From positions 1 to 25,670 of IMG/VR virus record IMGVR_UViG_3300027631_000120: 25,670 nt of DNA; one strand, 5' to 3'. Positions 16,259-23,242 of this stretch are shown here, one piece after another. This DNA comes from a virus. How positions within the stretch are numbered: position 1 is the stretch's first letter; each line of letters starts with the position of its first letter. The notes under the pieces were generated by a model that was given only the letters and a program-made list of their open reading frames with translations, searched no databases and had not been told where the DNA came from. The position numbers and the translations under genes are program-made.

Positions 16259-16963
16259 TAAGAGGTTTGGAAACAGTTTAAATAAACACTGTATAGTCCA
16301 TGGGCTTGACTCAGATCCAGAACTTACTGCTCGTAATCGCACTTCGTTATTTACTTTAGCAAAATTAAATGATAGATTGCTAGTATTTCCAACATCAGTA
16401 TTAGATATATCGGTGTACGTTACTACACTTCCACTCCAAGAACCCATGACAATTCCAGTTCGCACACTTTGTAAATTTTGTGCTACATATTCAACGGCGG
16501 CACCGGAAAATTGATCAATGAAAATAGAAGGATTTATAATTCGTGTTTCGTTGTATACACCCGTAACAACAGATGCACTCATGTATACATACGATGTTTC
16601 TGAACTTATTCGTATTTGTGGAACTTGTATCAGTAACGGTTGTATTTGCGAACCACTGATATTTTGTACTACTTGTTGCGAACTGGAGACTAGTCCGTCT
16701 GGTTTGTTTGCTACACCATTCCAGGTAGCTACTACGCCACTGACATACGATGCAGTTGCAGCCATTAATGCATAATCGGCCACACTATAGTAGTTGTTTT
16801 CATTGTCCACTACGACCTGTGGGTTTGTTACGTTTACGCTGTAAGTATCCCCAGCGTTTACAATTACGCCGTAGGTATCTCCGGTATTTACAACTACACC
16901 GTAGGTATCTCCGGTATTTACAACTACAGTAATATCCGGAAATTCAGTTATTATATTACTCAT
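16256..16963 (-). CDS. Virion structural protein with N-terminal tandem repeats (235 aa)
   Basis: Residues 13-42 are three tandem decapeptides, VVVNTGDTYG, VVVNTGDTYG and VIVNAGDTYS, encoded by a 30-bp DNA repeat. The centre has the fibre-type string NKPDGLVSSSQQV. The C-terminal 85 residues (VRTGIVMGSWSGSVVTYTD, NNEVRLRAVSSG) resemble the end of the 795-aa fibre, so the two probably share a trimerisation or attachment domain. It starts 3 nt after the 116-aa gene, forming a pair with it. It is likely a small fibre, whisker or connector; no enzymatic features are seen. The repeat count could vary between related phages, changing shaft length. Confidence 0.75.
   Translation of the reverse strand: MSNIITEFPDITVVVNTGDTYGVVVNTGDTYGVIVNAGDTYSVNVTNPQVVVDNENNYYSVADYALMAATASYVSGVVATWNGVANKPDGLVSSSQQVVQNISGSQIQPLLIQVPQIRISSETSYVYMSASVVTGVYNETRIINPSIFIDQFSGAAVEYVAQNLQSVRTGIVMGSWSGSVVTYTDISNTDVGNTSNLSFNFAKVNNEVRLRAVSSGSESSPWTIQCLFKLFPNLL
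16841..16930 (-). repeat. Three tandem 30-bp repeats
   Basis: Units are 16841-16870, 16871-16900 and 16901-16930. The second and third differ only at their last few bases; the first is more diverged. The period is a multiple of three, and the array encodes the decapeptide repeat of the 235-aa protein. Confidence 0.9.
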
Positions 16964-16966
16964 TTA

Positions 16967-17317
16967 TTATCTCGTCACCGTTGGTCTTACGGTAAATCCA
17001 CCCTCCAATACACGACGGACAATTGGTGCACTGGAACCACTGCTAATGTTTACATCATAAACATATTTTCGTTGAGTTAAATTTACAGTATCGGCTTGAC
17101 TCAATTTAATAAATATACTTCCCGACGAATACGGTAGTATTTTTTCAAATGACAACGTTGCAGCAATTTCATCCGTTGTATAATTTTCTCGCAATTGGCC
17201 GGTGAACGTGTAATCTGTTATATTAATGGGTGTGTTGTTTACACTTCTGTTTAACAACTGTACCATTATTTTGAATGTTTCCCCTTGACCAACTTGGAAA
17301 TCCGTAATATCTGCCAT
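16967..17317 (-). CDS. Small virion protein, Ig/BppU-like beta sandwich (116 aa)
   Basis: The pattern is DFQVGQGETFKIMVQLLNR at residues 5-23, then PINITDYTFTGQLRENY, GSIFIKLSQADT, RKYVYDVNIS and a C-terminal RRVLEGGFTVRPTVTR. This alternation, ending in '(V/L)-LEG-x-x-TV-P-VTR', is typical of small phage baseplate or fibre-associated domains resembling the N-terminal domain of BppU-type baseplate proteins. It likely acts as a connector for appendages. GAGA lies about 6 nt before the ATG, and a TATTTATA box lies 26 nt before it, directly after the tail tube terminator, so it begins a new transcript with the 235-aa gene. The family assignment is by pattern only. Confidence 0.72.
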   Translation of the reverse strand: MADITDFQVGQGETFKIMVQLLNRSVNNTPINITDYTFTGQLRENYTTDEIAATLSFEKILPYSSGSIFIKLSQADTVNLTQRKYVYDVNISSGSSAPIVRRVLEGGFTVRPTVTR

Positions 17318-17343
17318 AGTATTCTCATTACAAAGGACTCTGA

Positions 17344-17351
17344 TATAAATA
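17344..17351 (-). promoter_or_regulatory. Putative late promoter box (TATTTATA) for the 116-aa and 235-aa genes
   Basis: The coding strand reads TTTGA-TATTTATA-TCAGA, 26 nt before the ATG and about 22 nt after the U tract of the terminator at 17374-17410. Confidence 0.55.
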
Positions 17352-17373
17352 TCAAAACATGTCTTAATAGTAC

Positions 17374-17410
17374 AAAAAAAACTCCCGCAGGTTAATGCGG
17401 GAGTTTTTTT
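17374..17410 (-). terminator. Intrinsic terminator after the tail tube gene
   Basis: ACTCCCGCA at 17381-17389 pairs with TGCGGGAGT at 17396-17404 around a 6-nt loop. The coding strand ends in eight T. Seven T on the other side make it potentially bidirectional, though no plus-strand gene is seen nearby. It starts 16 nt after the tail tube stop. Confidence 0.92.
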
Positions 17411-17425
17411 ACTACCAGTAAAAAA

Positions 17426-17914
17426 TTAGTAGTTGAGTACGCAATAGTCGGGTTGAATCGTTAATGTAAATGTCATTACATCATCAGTTGACCAATCCAT
17501 TTCACCAAATGAAACTTCGGTAATTTGTGCACCCTTGATAATCCATTCTTCAACTTTATCGCCCACTGGGCCAAGAATGTTAAGAGTTAAATCTTTCTTG
17601 TAGAATTCAAGATATCCATCGCGACCGGTAACCGATTCATGATGAAGTCTTACCCATTCCATAACAGCTTGTGCGCCAGATGGAACAATTGGGTCATAAA
17701 GTTCTAACTGCATGGAACCCCATGTAGTCTTGCCTTTGACGTATCGTTGTACATTGATATGGTCAATTGGCTTTGAATCTTGTTTGATCGACGGACGTGC
17801 AACTTTTTTCACAATATATGAAGGAATTCCATCCATGTAAAGGATGAAACGATTCTTCATCTTTGGTTCAAATGCTGTGAAGAACAGCTCTTGCTCTTGT
17901 ACTAGGTTTGCCAT
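17426..17914 (-). CDS. 19: Tail tube protein (T4 gp19-like)
   Basis: At 162 aa the protein is nearly the same length as T4 gp19 (163 aa). It shows the family pattern: FEPKMKNRFILYMDGIPSY near residues 15-33, VARPSIKQD, the basic RYVKGKTTWGSMQLELYDPI, a helix with QAVMEWVRLHHE, EEWIIKGAQITEVSFGEMDW and a C-terminal MTFTLTIQPDYCVLNY. It forms the inner tube of the contractile tail through which DNA passes. It directly follows the sheath gene, as in T4. The start is backed by CGGAG about 8 nt upstream. It has its own promoter-like box and a strong terminator, which fits the high copy number needed. Confidence 0.95.
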   Translation of the reverse strand: MANLVQEQELFFTAFEPKMKNRFILYMDGIPSYIVKKVARPSIKQDSKPIDHINVQRYVKGKTTWGSMQLELYDPIVPSGAQAVMEWVRLHHESVTGRDGYLEFYKKDLTLNILGPVGDKVEEWIIKGAQITEVSFGEMDWSTDDVMTFTLTIQPDYCVLNY

Positions 17915-17940
17915 GTATAATCTCCGAAAGGATTTCTAAC

Positions 17941-17948
17941 TATAAATA
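17941..17948 (-). promoter_or_regulatory. Putative late promoter box (TATTTATA) for the tail tube gene
   Basis: The coding strand reads AACAA-TATTTATA-GTTAG, 26 nt before the ATG and 18 nt after the GC-rich hairpin at 17967-17991. Confidence 0.55.
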
Positions 17949-17966
17949 TTGTTAATGTAGATTTTA

Positions 17967-17991
17967 TGGAGGGGGTTATTCACCCCCTCCA
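17967..17991 (-). terminator. GC-rich hairpin after the tail sheath gene
   Basis: TGGAGGGGGT at 17967-17976 pairs perfectly with ACCCCCTCCA at 17982-17991 around a 5-nt loop, 8 nt after the sheath stop. The transcript then reads ATAAAATCT, with no U tract. It may be a weak terminator, a 3'-end stabiliser or a processing boundary between the sheath and tube messages. Confidence 0.6.
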
Positions 17992-17999
17992 CTCAACCT

Positions 18000-20360
18000 T
18001 TACGCTGTTGGGAACGTTGCACCCGTTGGGAGAACGTTGAAGTCAAGGATAATGAATTCAGCCGTTCTGGTGGGTTGCAGATAGAGTTGTCCATACAGGA
18101 TATTTCTATCAATGACATCCGGTGTGTTATTGGTTTCATCCATGACCACACGGAATGCATACAACCCAGAACGTTCTTGGACACTTGCCAAGTACGGATT
18201 GACGATGTTCAAGAAACGATTACGAGTTGCTTCCACGTTTTGTTCAAACACAAGGTAACGGGAAACACTTGCAATGTATTTCTTCACGGCAATTAACAAA
18301 CGACGAACGTTGACACGATCAAGTGCTGATGCACGGCGTTGTAGAGTCTTCTGACCCCAGACACAGATACCTTGGCCTGGGAATTGTGCAATTGGGTTAA
18401 CCTTACCTTCGTACAAGGTATCCCGACTTGCTTGTGGGAGACGAGCCTTAACACCTACTGCACTTGCAATGCCACCACGATTTAATCCAGCAGGTGCAAA
18501 CCATTCTGCTGCAACATTGTCGTTGTAAGCATAAATTTCTGGCAGAATTACCGAGGGCGGTACCCAGAGTAACTTGTTGGTATTAGTGTCAATGACTCTC
18601 AACCACGGATAGTACGTTGCTGCATAGTTACTATCAATTTCACCTGCCTTACCAGTGGCAGTTGCTAAGGTAGCATTTAATTCAGTGGTATCCATGATAT
18701 AGAAACAATCACCACGGTCTTCACACAATGTCAAGGCCTCTGTTGCAATATATGAATGATGTTGATAAATAACACCAGGAAGAATCAAGAGATTGAAGTC
18801 CCATTGATCTTGGTTACTAAGAGCTTGCAATGCTTTCTTGTAAGCCTTTGAACCTGCCGTTGCAGCATTTTGAAGATTAAATCCTTGTGAGTTTGTTGCA
18901 ACAATGTCACCGCCCATCTTAATATCACGAGCAGGATTCATACCATCAAATCCACCTTGGAATGGTACCGAGAACTTACGGTATGCTAAACTATCGTTAT
19001 CCAATGAAATTGATGCAGAGAATTGTAGTGAAGAACCACTTGGAACTTCAACCAACGTTTCTAATGTAAACGAAGAATTTGTAACTGATACCGCATTTTC
19101 TGGATCTGATATTGGTCCGAGATATGATGGATTGGTTCCTTCGTTATCGGCAAAGTCCCATCCATAATAGTAACGCTTGTCAACGGATTGGGTTGTATAT
19201 CCTTCAATCGTGCCATCTCTCCAACGTGAAGTAACAAACAATGGAGTTACTAGTTGATTAGCAGTAACTTTTACGGTTGATTCTATTGCACCAAATCCAA
19301 ATGGAAGTGCAGATGTCGGAATTACCGAGTCACTTAGTTCTACATACACGTACTGTGATGTATTTGGGAAATCACCTTGGTAATAACGTTCAGCTGTATT
19401 TGGGTCGTCGTACGGAGCACTATTACCGAGTACCCGTGCAATGAACTGTGGACTATCTGGGTCTAACGTGAGGTTCTCATATTGTTCTAATACTTCAATG
19501 CGTGAATCCGTGTCATCATAACGACGGATTAACATAGAGAATGTTCCCCACGGATTATTTTCTACGTCATCGCTCTTCTTCATGTTCAAGAAGGAAACTT
19601 TAACTTCTGTATTTGCAAAGTTACCATCACTGAATGTATGGAGTTTGAACAAGTCAATCTTAGTTCCTGCAATTGTTTGTGATTGAATCCACGGCGTATG
19701 AGCGTTGGAGAACCCAACGTCCGTGAAATTTACTGCTGCACTTGATGTTTCTGCATGCACTGTAACTTGTGATGCCAAACCAGATGCCGTTGCCGCAGTC
19801 ACTGCTTCGGGAAAGATTGAATAGATAAATGAATTCTTTGTGGTTACTGGACTAGATCCCAACAAATCGCCAAAGTATGCAGTTGATGTTTCATCTGTAG
19901 TTAGTCCACTTTGACTAATTGCAGTACCGCCGTCAGCAATGATGTTAATAGAAAAACTAGTTCCTGTTCCACCAGCAGCAATTGAATTAATCGTATTTCC
20001 TACACTACTTGGATGTACGACTGCAAACAATTTCTTACCACTTGATCCAGAAACATAAATTAATCCTGGAACGGTGGTGTCGTTATCATATCCTTCGGTT
20101 CCAAGAACACGAACGATGGTTGCTACGCCTGACTCGCGTAGATAATTCTTAACTGTTAACCCAGTGTAGTGATTCGCATCGGCTTCACCAAAAAGGGTAA
20201 CATATTCCTGCGGACTTCTTACAATTGTTGGGATGAATGCTGGACCTTTTGGTGTCGGTCCAATAAATGCTCCCCCAATTTCACTGATACCCTGTGTTAA
20301 GAAACTTAAGTCTCTTTCTCGTGTGAACACGCCAGGAGAAACAATTCTCTCATTTGCCAT
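18000..20360 (-). CDS. 18: Tail sheath protein (T4 gp18-like)
   Basis: The N-terminus MANERIVSPGVFTRERDLSF is the classic opening of contractile sheath proteins, followed by IGGAFIGPTPKGPAF and an early domain with GEADANHYTGL and VRVLGTEGYD. The C-terminal region, about residues 640-786, holds FPGQGICVWGQKTL, VNVRRLLIAVKKYIA, NRFLNIVNPYLASVQ and TAEFIILDFNVLPTG, the conserved sheath core that contacts the tube and neighbouring subunits. At 786 aa it is about 125 residues longer than T4 gp18 (659), the extra length probably lying in the variable outer domains. GGAGG 6 nt before the ATG supports the start. It follows the coiled-coil gene by 23 nt and precedes the tube gene, matching T4 order. 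Confidence 0.96.
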   Translation of the reverse strand: MANERIVSPGVFTRERDLSFLTQGISEIGGAFIGPTPKGPAFIPTIVRSPQEYVTLFGEADANHYTGLTVKNYLRESGVATIVRVLGTEGYDNDTTVPGLIYVSGSSGKKLFAVVHPSSVGNTINSIAAGGTGTSFSINIIADGGTAISQSGLTTDETSTAYFGDLLGSSPVTTKNSFIYSIFPEAVTAATASGLASQVTVHAETSSAAVNFTDVGFSNAHTPWIQSQTIAGTKIDLFKLHTFSDGNFANTEVKVSFLNMKKSDDVENNPWGTFSMLIRRYDDTDSRIEVLEQYENLTLDPDSPQFIARVLGNSAPYDDPNTAERYYQGDFPNTSQYVYVELSDSVIPTSALPFGFGAIESTVKVTANQLVTPLFVTSRWRDGTIEGYTTQSVDKRYYYGWDFADNEGTNPSYLGPISDPENAVSVTNSSFTLETLVEVPSGSSLQFSASISLDNDSLAYRKFSVPFQGGFDGMNPARDIKMGGDIVATNSQGFNLQNAATAGSKAYKKALQALSNQDQWDFNLLILPGVIYQHHSYIATEALTLCEDRGDCFYIMDTTELNATLATATGKAGEIDSNYAATYYPWLRVIDTNTNKLLWVPPSVILPEIYAYNDNVAAEWFAPAGLNRGGIASAVGVKARLPQASRDTLYEGKVNPIAQFPGQGICVWGQKTLQRRASALDRVNVRRLLIAVKKYIASVSRYLVFEQNVEATRNRFLNIVNPYLASVQERSGLYAFRVVMDETNNTPDVIDRNILYGQLYLQPTRTAEFIILDFNVLPTGATFPTA

Positions 20361-20383
20361 ACGAATCCTCCAAATGGGTTATA

Positions 20384-20644
20384 TTATTCTGATATTTCAC
20401 CAGTTTCTATGTTTATAGTACCGGTTCCATAGGTTTGCTGCAATTGTTCAAATAAAACCCTTTCTTTTTCTTGAAACTCTGCAAAGTTCTTTTCTTGAAT
20501 TAATAATTGTGAAGTTACATCTTCCATTTGACGTTCTAATGTCTTTTTACCTAGATGTAATTCGCCTATTGATGTTAAAATTATAAATAAAGATTCTTTA
20601 AGAGTTTGAATCTGTGTAAATTCTTCATCGGTAACCTTTTTCAT
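20384..20644 (-). CDS. Small coiled-coil protein of unknown function (86 aa)
   Basis: Almost the whole chain is predicted helical by eye: heptad-like hydrophobics run from residue 10 to 70 (IQTLKESLFIILTSIGEL, LERQMEDVTSQLLIQ, FQEKERVLFEQLQQ). A short ending TYGTGTINIETGEISE follows. I believe this helix plus 'YG-G-(I/L)-(N/D)-IETGE' tail recurs between tail genes of T4-like environmental phages, but no function is known to me. Its place between the gp15-like and sheath genes suggests a tail assembly factor or minor virion component. AGAGAG lies about 7 nt before the ATG. A variant promoter box sits 31 nt upstream, so it may lead the sheath transcript. Confidence 0.8.
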   Translation of the reverse strand: MKKVTDEEFTQIQTLKESLFIILTSIGELHLGKKTLERQMEDVTSQLLIQEKNFAEFQEKERVLFEQLQQTYGTGTINIETGEISE

Positions 20645-20675
20645 ATAAATCTCTCTTGTAAAGTAGTATACATAT

Positions 20676-20683
20676 CATAAATA
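20676..20683 (-). promoter_or_regulatory. Variant late promoter box (TATTTATG) upstream of the coiled-coil and sheath genes
   Basis: The coding strand reads TATA-TATTTATG-ATATG, 31 nt before the ATG. It differs from the recurrent octamer at the last base. The flanks are themselves very AT-rich, which weakens the call. Confidence 0.38.
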
Positions 20684-20707
20684 TATAAAAAATACTCAAA
20701 ACATCAT

Positions 20708-21502
20708 TTATTTATTGTTTGGACTTACCAAAAATTCCGTATCAAATACTACTTTTTTGGGTGAATATGCCAAACGACTTGTAAGTTGACGACTGCCATT
20801 TTTATCCAATGCACTTTGTGGTAAAATATATGCTTTAATGTCTATAGTGAATTTACTGCGTACTAGTCTTGATTCACTTGCAGGTAAATCTGTCATTTGT
20901 TCAAATTGACCGATTTTTGCTTTAAATTTAAAGTTATTATCCTCTCCCCAATATTCATTACTTTCAAATGAGATATTTTCCGTAATACCGTTCATTTGCG
21001 CAACAAATTCCGTCCAAATTAAACCCTCGTACGAAATATCATAATAATCGGGTACAAGTGTTACTTGATATCGTTCACTTGGTCGTACTCCATTCAGAGC
21101 AGCAAATCTATCATAAATATTTCGTGAATTCCACCCCGTCTTAAACAAATAATTTTGATATTTGTTTGTAGGATTATTAATAACATTTTCTTTCATACTA
21201 GTACGACGAATCATCATGATAGGTAATTGAATCATACCATTCTTATCACGAATACTTCCATCAAGTTGCGCACTTTTCCAACGTTCGGGGTTTCCGTACA
21301 TTACAGGCACTTGAATTTGTTTTCCGTGCTGTGTTACCACCGGTTTTATTTTTGTTTGTAGATACTTTAAGATTGCAGTGTCAATAGTTTCTAAACCAAC
21401 CGAAACTGGAGTACTGTTACCCTCTGTTGAAGTAGTATCATATCCCCTATTTTCTTTTCTTGATATAAATGCGCTGTTTCTATCAAATATCGGATTCGTC
21501 AT
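20708..21502 (-). CDS. 15: Tail sheath stabiliser / tail completion protein (T4 gp15-like)
   Basis: The pattern GKQIQVPVMYGNPERWKSA near residues 60-78, then IQLPIMMIRRTSM, YQVTLVPDYYDISYEGLIWTEFVAQMNGI, SFESNEYWG, and a late beta strand FTIDIKAYILPQ corresponds to the T4 gp15 layout ('VPITYA..E', 'LP.I', 'IFT.Y..D...', closing 'G..YP'). T4 gp15 (272 aa) caps the tail, stabilises the contracted sheath and joins the tail to the neck; length here is 264 aa. It follows the gp14-like gene with an ATGA overlap and uses GAGGA inside that gene as ribosome site. Order after 13 and 14 supports the call. Similarity is by pattern, so moderate confidence. Confidence 0.78.
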   Translation of the reverse strand: MTNPIFDRNSAFISRKENRGYDTTSTEGNSTPVSVGLETIDTAILKYLQTKIKPVVTQHGKQIQVPVMYGNPERWKSAQLDGSIRDKNGMIQLPIMMIRRTSMKENVINNPTNKYQNYLFKTGWNSRNIYDRFAALNGVRPSERYQVTLVPDYYDISYEGLIWTEFVAQMNGITENISFESNEYWGEDNNFKFKAKIGQFEQMTDLPASESRLVRSKFTIDIKAYILPQSALDKNGSRQLTSRLAYSPKKVVFDTEFLVSPNNK

Positions 21503-21960
21503 GTATGAGTTTCCTCTATATTAAAGGTACTTCTACGTGTCAAGTGGCACTGACACAATATTGTTTGATTATATTCGGGTCTAGATGCAATTAACTGAGC
21601 TTCGTTTACGTTATTAATACTATAAAAATTATTATTGTACTTAACTACGTCACCAACTTCTGGATATACTTCTACATCTTCCAAAAGTTTTCTAACGAAC
21701 CTAAATTCTACATCGGTTTGGTTCACGTCATACCCAAATCCATCTTCCGTTTCTGCAACCTTCTTTGGATATTTAACTAATGCATTTAAACTGATTCCAC
21801 GATACGTTGGTTTTTCCGTGGCTTCCCCATAAATATTTACTTTTACTATATCTGCTATAATTTTATACAGTATGACTTCAATATCAACTAAATCAACAAT
21901 AATTTCTCGGTTGATGTGTTGAAAAAAATCAAAATCTCTGGTGGAAACGAAAATTGGCAT
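21499..21960 (-). CDS. 14: Neck protein (T4 gp14-like)
   Basis: Key strings are DIEVILYKIIADIVKVNIYGEA near residues 26-47 (in two stretches), YRGISLNALV, ETEDGFGYDVNQTDVEFRFV and VYPEVGDVVKYNNNFYSINNV. The 'YGE', 'NQ-(V/I)-F-F' and 'PEVGD-(I/V)-(W/Y)' elements match what I recall of T4 gp14 and its marine relatives. That family forms the neck with gp13, closing the filled head and receiving the tail. At 153 aa it is much shorter than T4 gp14 (256 aa), apparently lacking a C-terminal part. It sits 9 nt after the gp13-like gene and overlaps the gp15-like start by 4 nt. Confidence 0.72.
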   Translation of the reverse strand: MPIFVSTRDFDFFQHINREIIVDLVDIEVILYKIIADIVKVNIYGEATEKPTYRGISLNALVKYPKKVAETEDGFGYDVNQTDVEFRFVRKLLEDVEVYPEVGDVVKYNNNFYSINNVNEAQLIASRPEYNQTILCQCHLTRRSTFNIEETHT

Positions 21961-21969
21961 GCCCTATCT

Positions 21970-23136
21970 CTATAAGATGTATATTGGAACAGGAATGTGC
22001 TTGAATATTTGATTCATTGCTTCCGTATTTTCCAATTGTTTTTTCAGTTGTGCTTGATATCCGGTTTGTTCCAATGTTTCACGAATTTCATCAAGCAATC
22101 CCTTCTTCTCTTGCTCGGCCTCTCTGCGAAGAAGTTCTCCATCCAATTTAATTGTTGCATCGGGGATTGGAATGTGTTCATATTTTGACCGAACCAATCC
22201 TAATAGTTCCTTTGCTAACGCCAAAGTATACCGATAAATCCACAAACGTCCCATCTGATTAATATTCTTGTATTGAATATTATTATATGGGATATTAGAA
22301 AAATCAGACACTAAACTATTCTCAGATCCAGACTGTAGTAGTGCTGATCCAGACGACTTATCATCCACCACCATGTAATCAAACCAAATTGTTGCCTCTT
22401 TAGTAAAAATTGGTGTAAACCGTACCACGTTATTGGATATACTAAAACTATATTGACTCTTACGAATCATATCATTTATTTCAATTGCTTGAATACGGAG
22501 TAAATCTTCATATGCCGGCATCATGACGAACGTGACCGGTGGAGAATATCCATCAAATCCAAATTCACTCATCAAATTAGTTAATCCAAGACCCGTCGTT
22601 GCAAATGGATCATAATACCGTGCAATTGCCGGTGGCATGTAATGATATACCCGACGAATTTCTATTGCCTTACCGGATTCGCTCACATCTGCCCATAAGG
22701 TTTTTAAATCATACGCTTGTTGATATGCAGCTATATTAATATGTCCCTTTTTCATCGTAACATTACCACCACTTTCTGCTTCTGTGCCATAATGAGCAGA
22801 TAGTTTTATAAGTTGTGGTATTGGACTTGAAACAATATTTCGTTGCGTTATATTTGTACTGGTACTCATGCCCTGTACTGCCAGCATGTATTCTCTTGCG
22901 TTAAATTGATTGACCTGATTACTATACGTGGTAATTGCCTCTTCTAAACACGCATATATCTGTTTATGGGTCAATTCTACGTCTACAACAGGAAATCCCA
23001 ACCGACGAGCTACGAATGTTGCAACGTCAGGTGCTTCTTGTTGAAACTGAATATCCGTATCATAAAATCCAAATGGGGTTAATCCATTTGGATTAATCGT
23101 TATTTCTTCAAATACAATAGGTTCACGATTCTGCAT
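21970..23136 (-). CDS. 13: Neck / head-completion protein (T4 gp13-like)
   Basis: The strongest evidence is the C-terminal third: LWIYRYTLALAKELLGLVRSKY near residues 297-318 (in two stretches), then IPIPDATIKLDGELLRREA and a charged helix EQEKKGLLDEIRETLEQ. This 'RYTLA-AKE-LG-(I/V)R-KY...LDG..L..EA..E' block is a hallmark of gp13-type neck proteins in T4-like phages. Upstream portions (FVARRLGFPVVDVELTHKQIY; ALLQ...SDFSNIPYNN) are alpha/beta. At 388 aa it is longer than T4 gp13 (309). It probably forms the ring between portal and tail. GAGG sits about 8 nt before the ATG. Its own promoter-like box follows the capsid terminator, so it heads the neck operon 13-14-15. Confidence 0.78.
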   Translation of the reverse strand: MQNREPIVFEEITINPNGLTPFGFYDTDIQFQQEAPDVATFVARRLGFPVVDVELTHKQIYACLEEAITTYSNQVNQFNAREYMLAVQGMSTSTNITQRNIVSSPIPQLIKLSAHYGTEAESGGNVTMKKGHINIAAYQQAYDLKTLWADVSESGKAIEIRRVYHYMPPAIARYYDPFATTGLGLTNLMSEFGFDGYSPPVTFVMMPAYEDLLRIQAIEINDMIRKSQYSFSISNNVVRFTPIFTKEATIWFDYMVVDDKSSGSALLQSGSENSLVSDFSNIPYNNIQYKNINQMGRLWIYRYTLALAKELLGLVRSKYEHIPIPDATIKLDGELLRREAEQEKKGLLDEIRETLEQTGYQAQLKKQLENTEAMNQIFKHIPVPIYIL

Positions 23137-23159
23137 ACACGCCCTCTATTAAAGACACA

Positions 23160-23167
23160 TATAAATA
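23160..23167 (-). promoter_or_regulatory. Putative late promoter box (TATTTATA) for the neck operon
   Basis: The coding strand reads TTTGA-TATTTATA-TGTGT, 23 nt before the ATG of the gp13-like gene and 16 nt after the U tract of the capsid terminator. The five bases before the box are the same as at 17344-17351. Confidence 0.55.
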
Positions 23168-23183
23168 TCAAATTAAATGGTGT

Positions 23184-23214
23184 AAAAATAAAAAGGGTGA
23201 CCCGAAGGTCACCC
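23184..23214 (-). terminator. Intrinsic terminator with UUCG tetraloop after the capsid gene
   Basis: On the coding strand GGGTGACC pairs with GGTCACCC around TTCG, closed by a C-G pair (the extra-stable cUUCGg loop), and is followed by TTTTTATTTTT. It begins 28 nt after the capsid stop codon. This is a textbook strong rho-independent terminator. Confidence 0.95.
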
Positions 23215-23242
23215 AATTTATTTAATACGTTACTAAACCATC

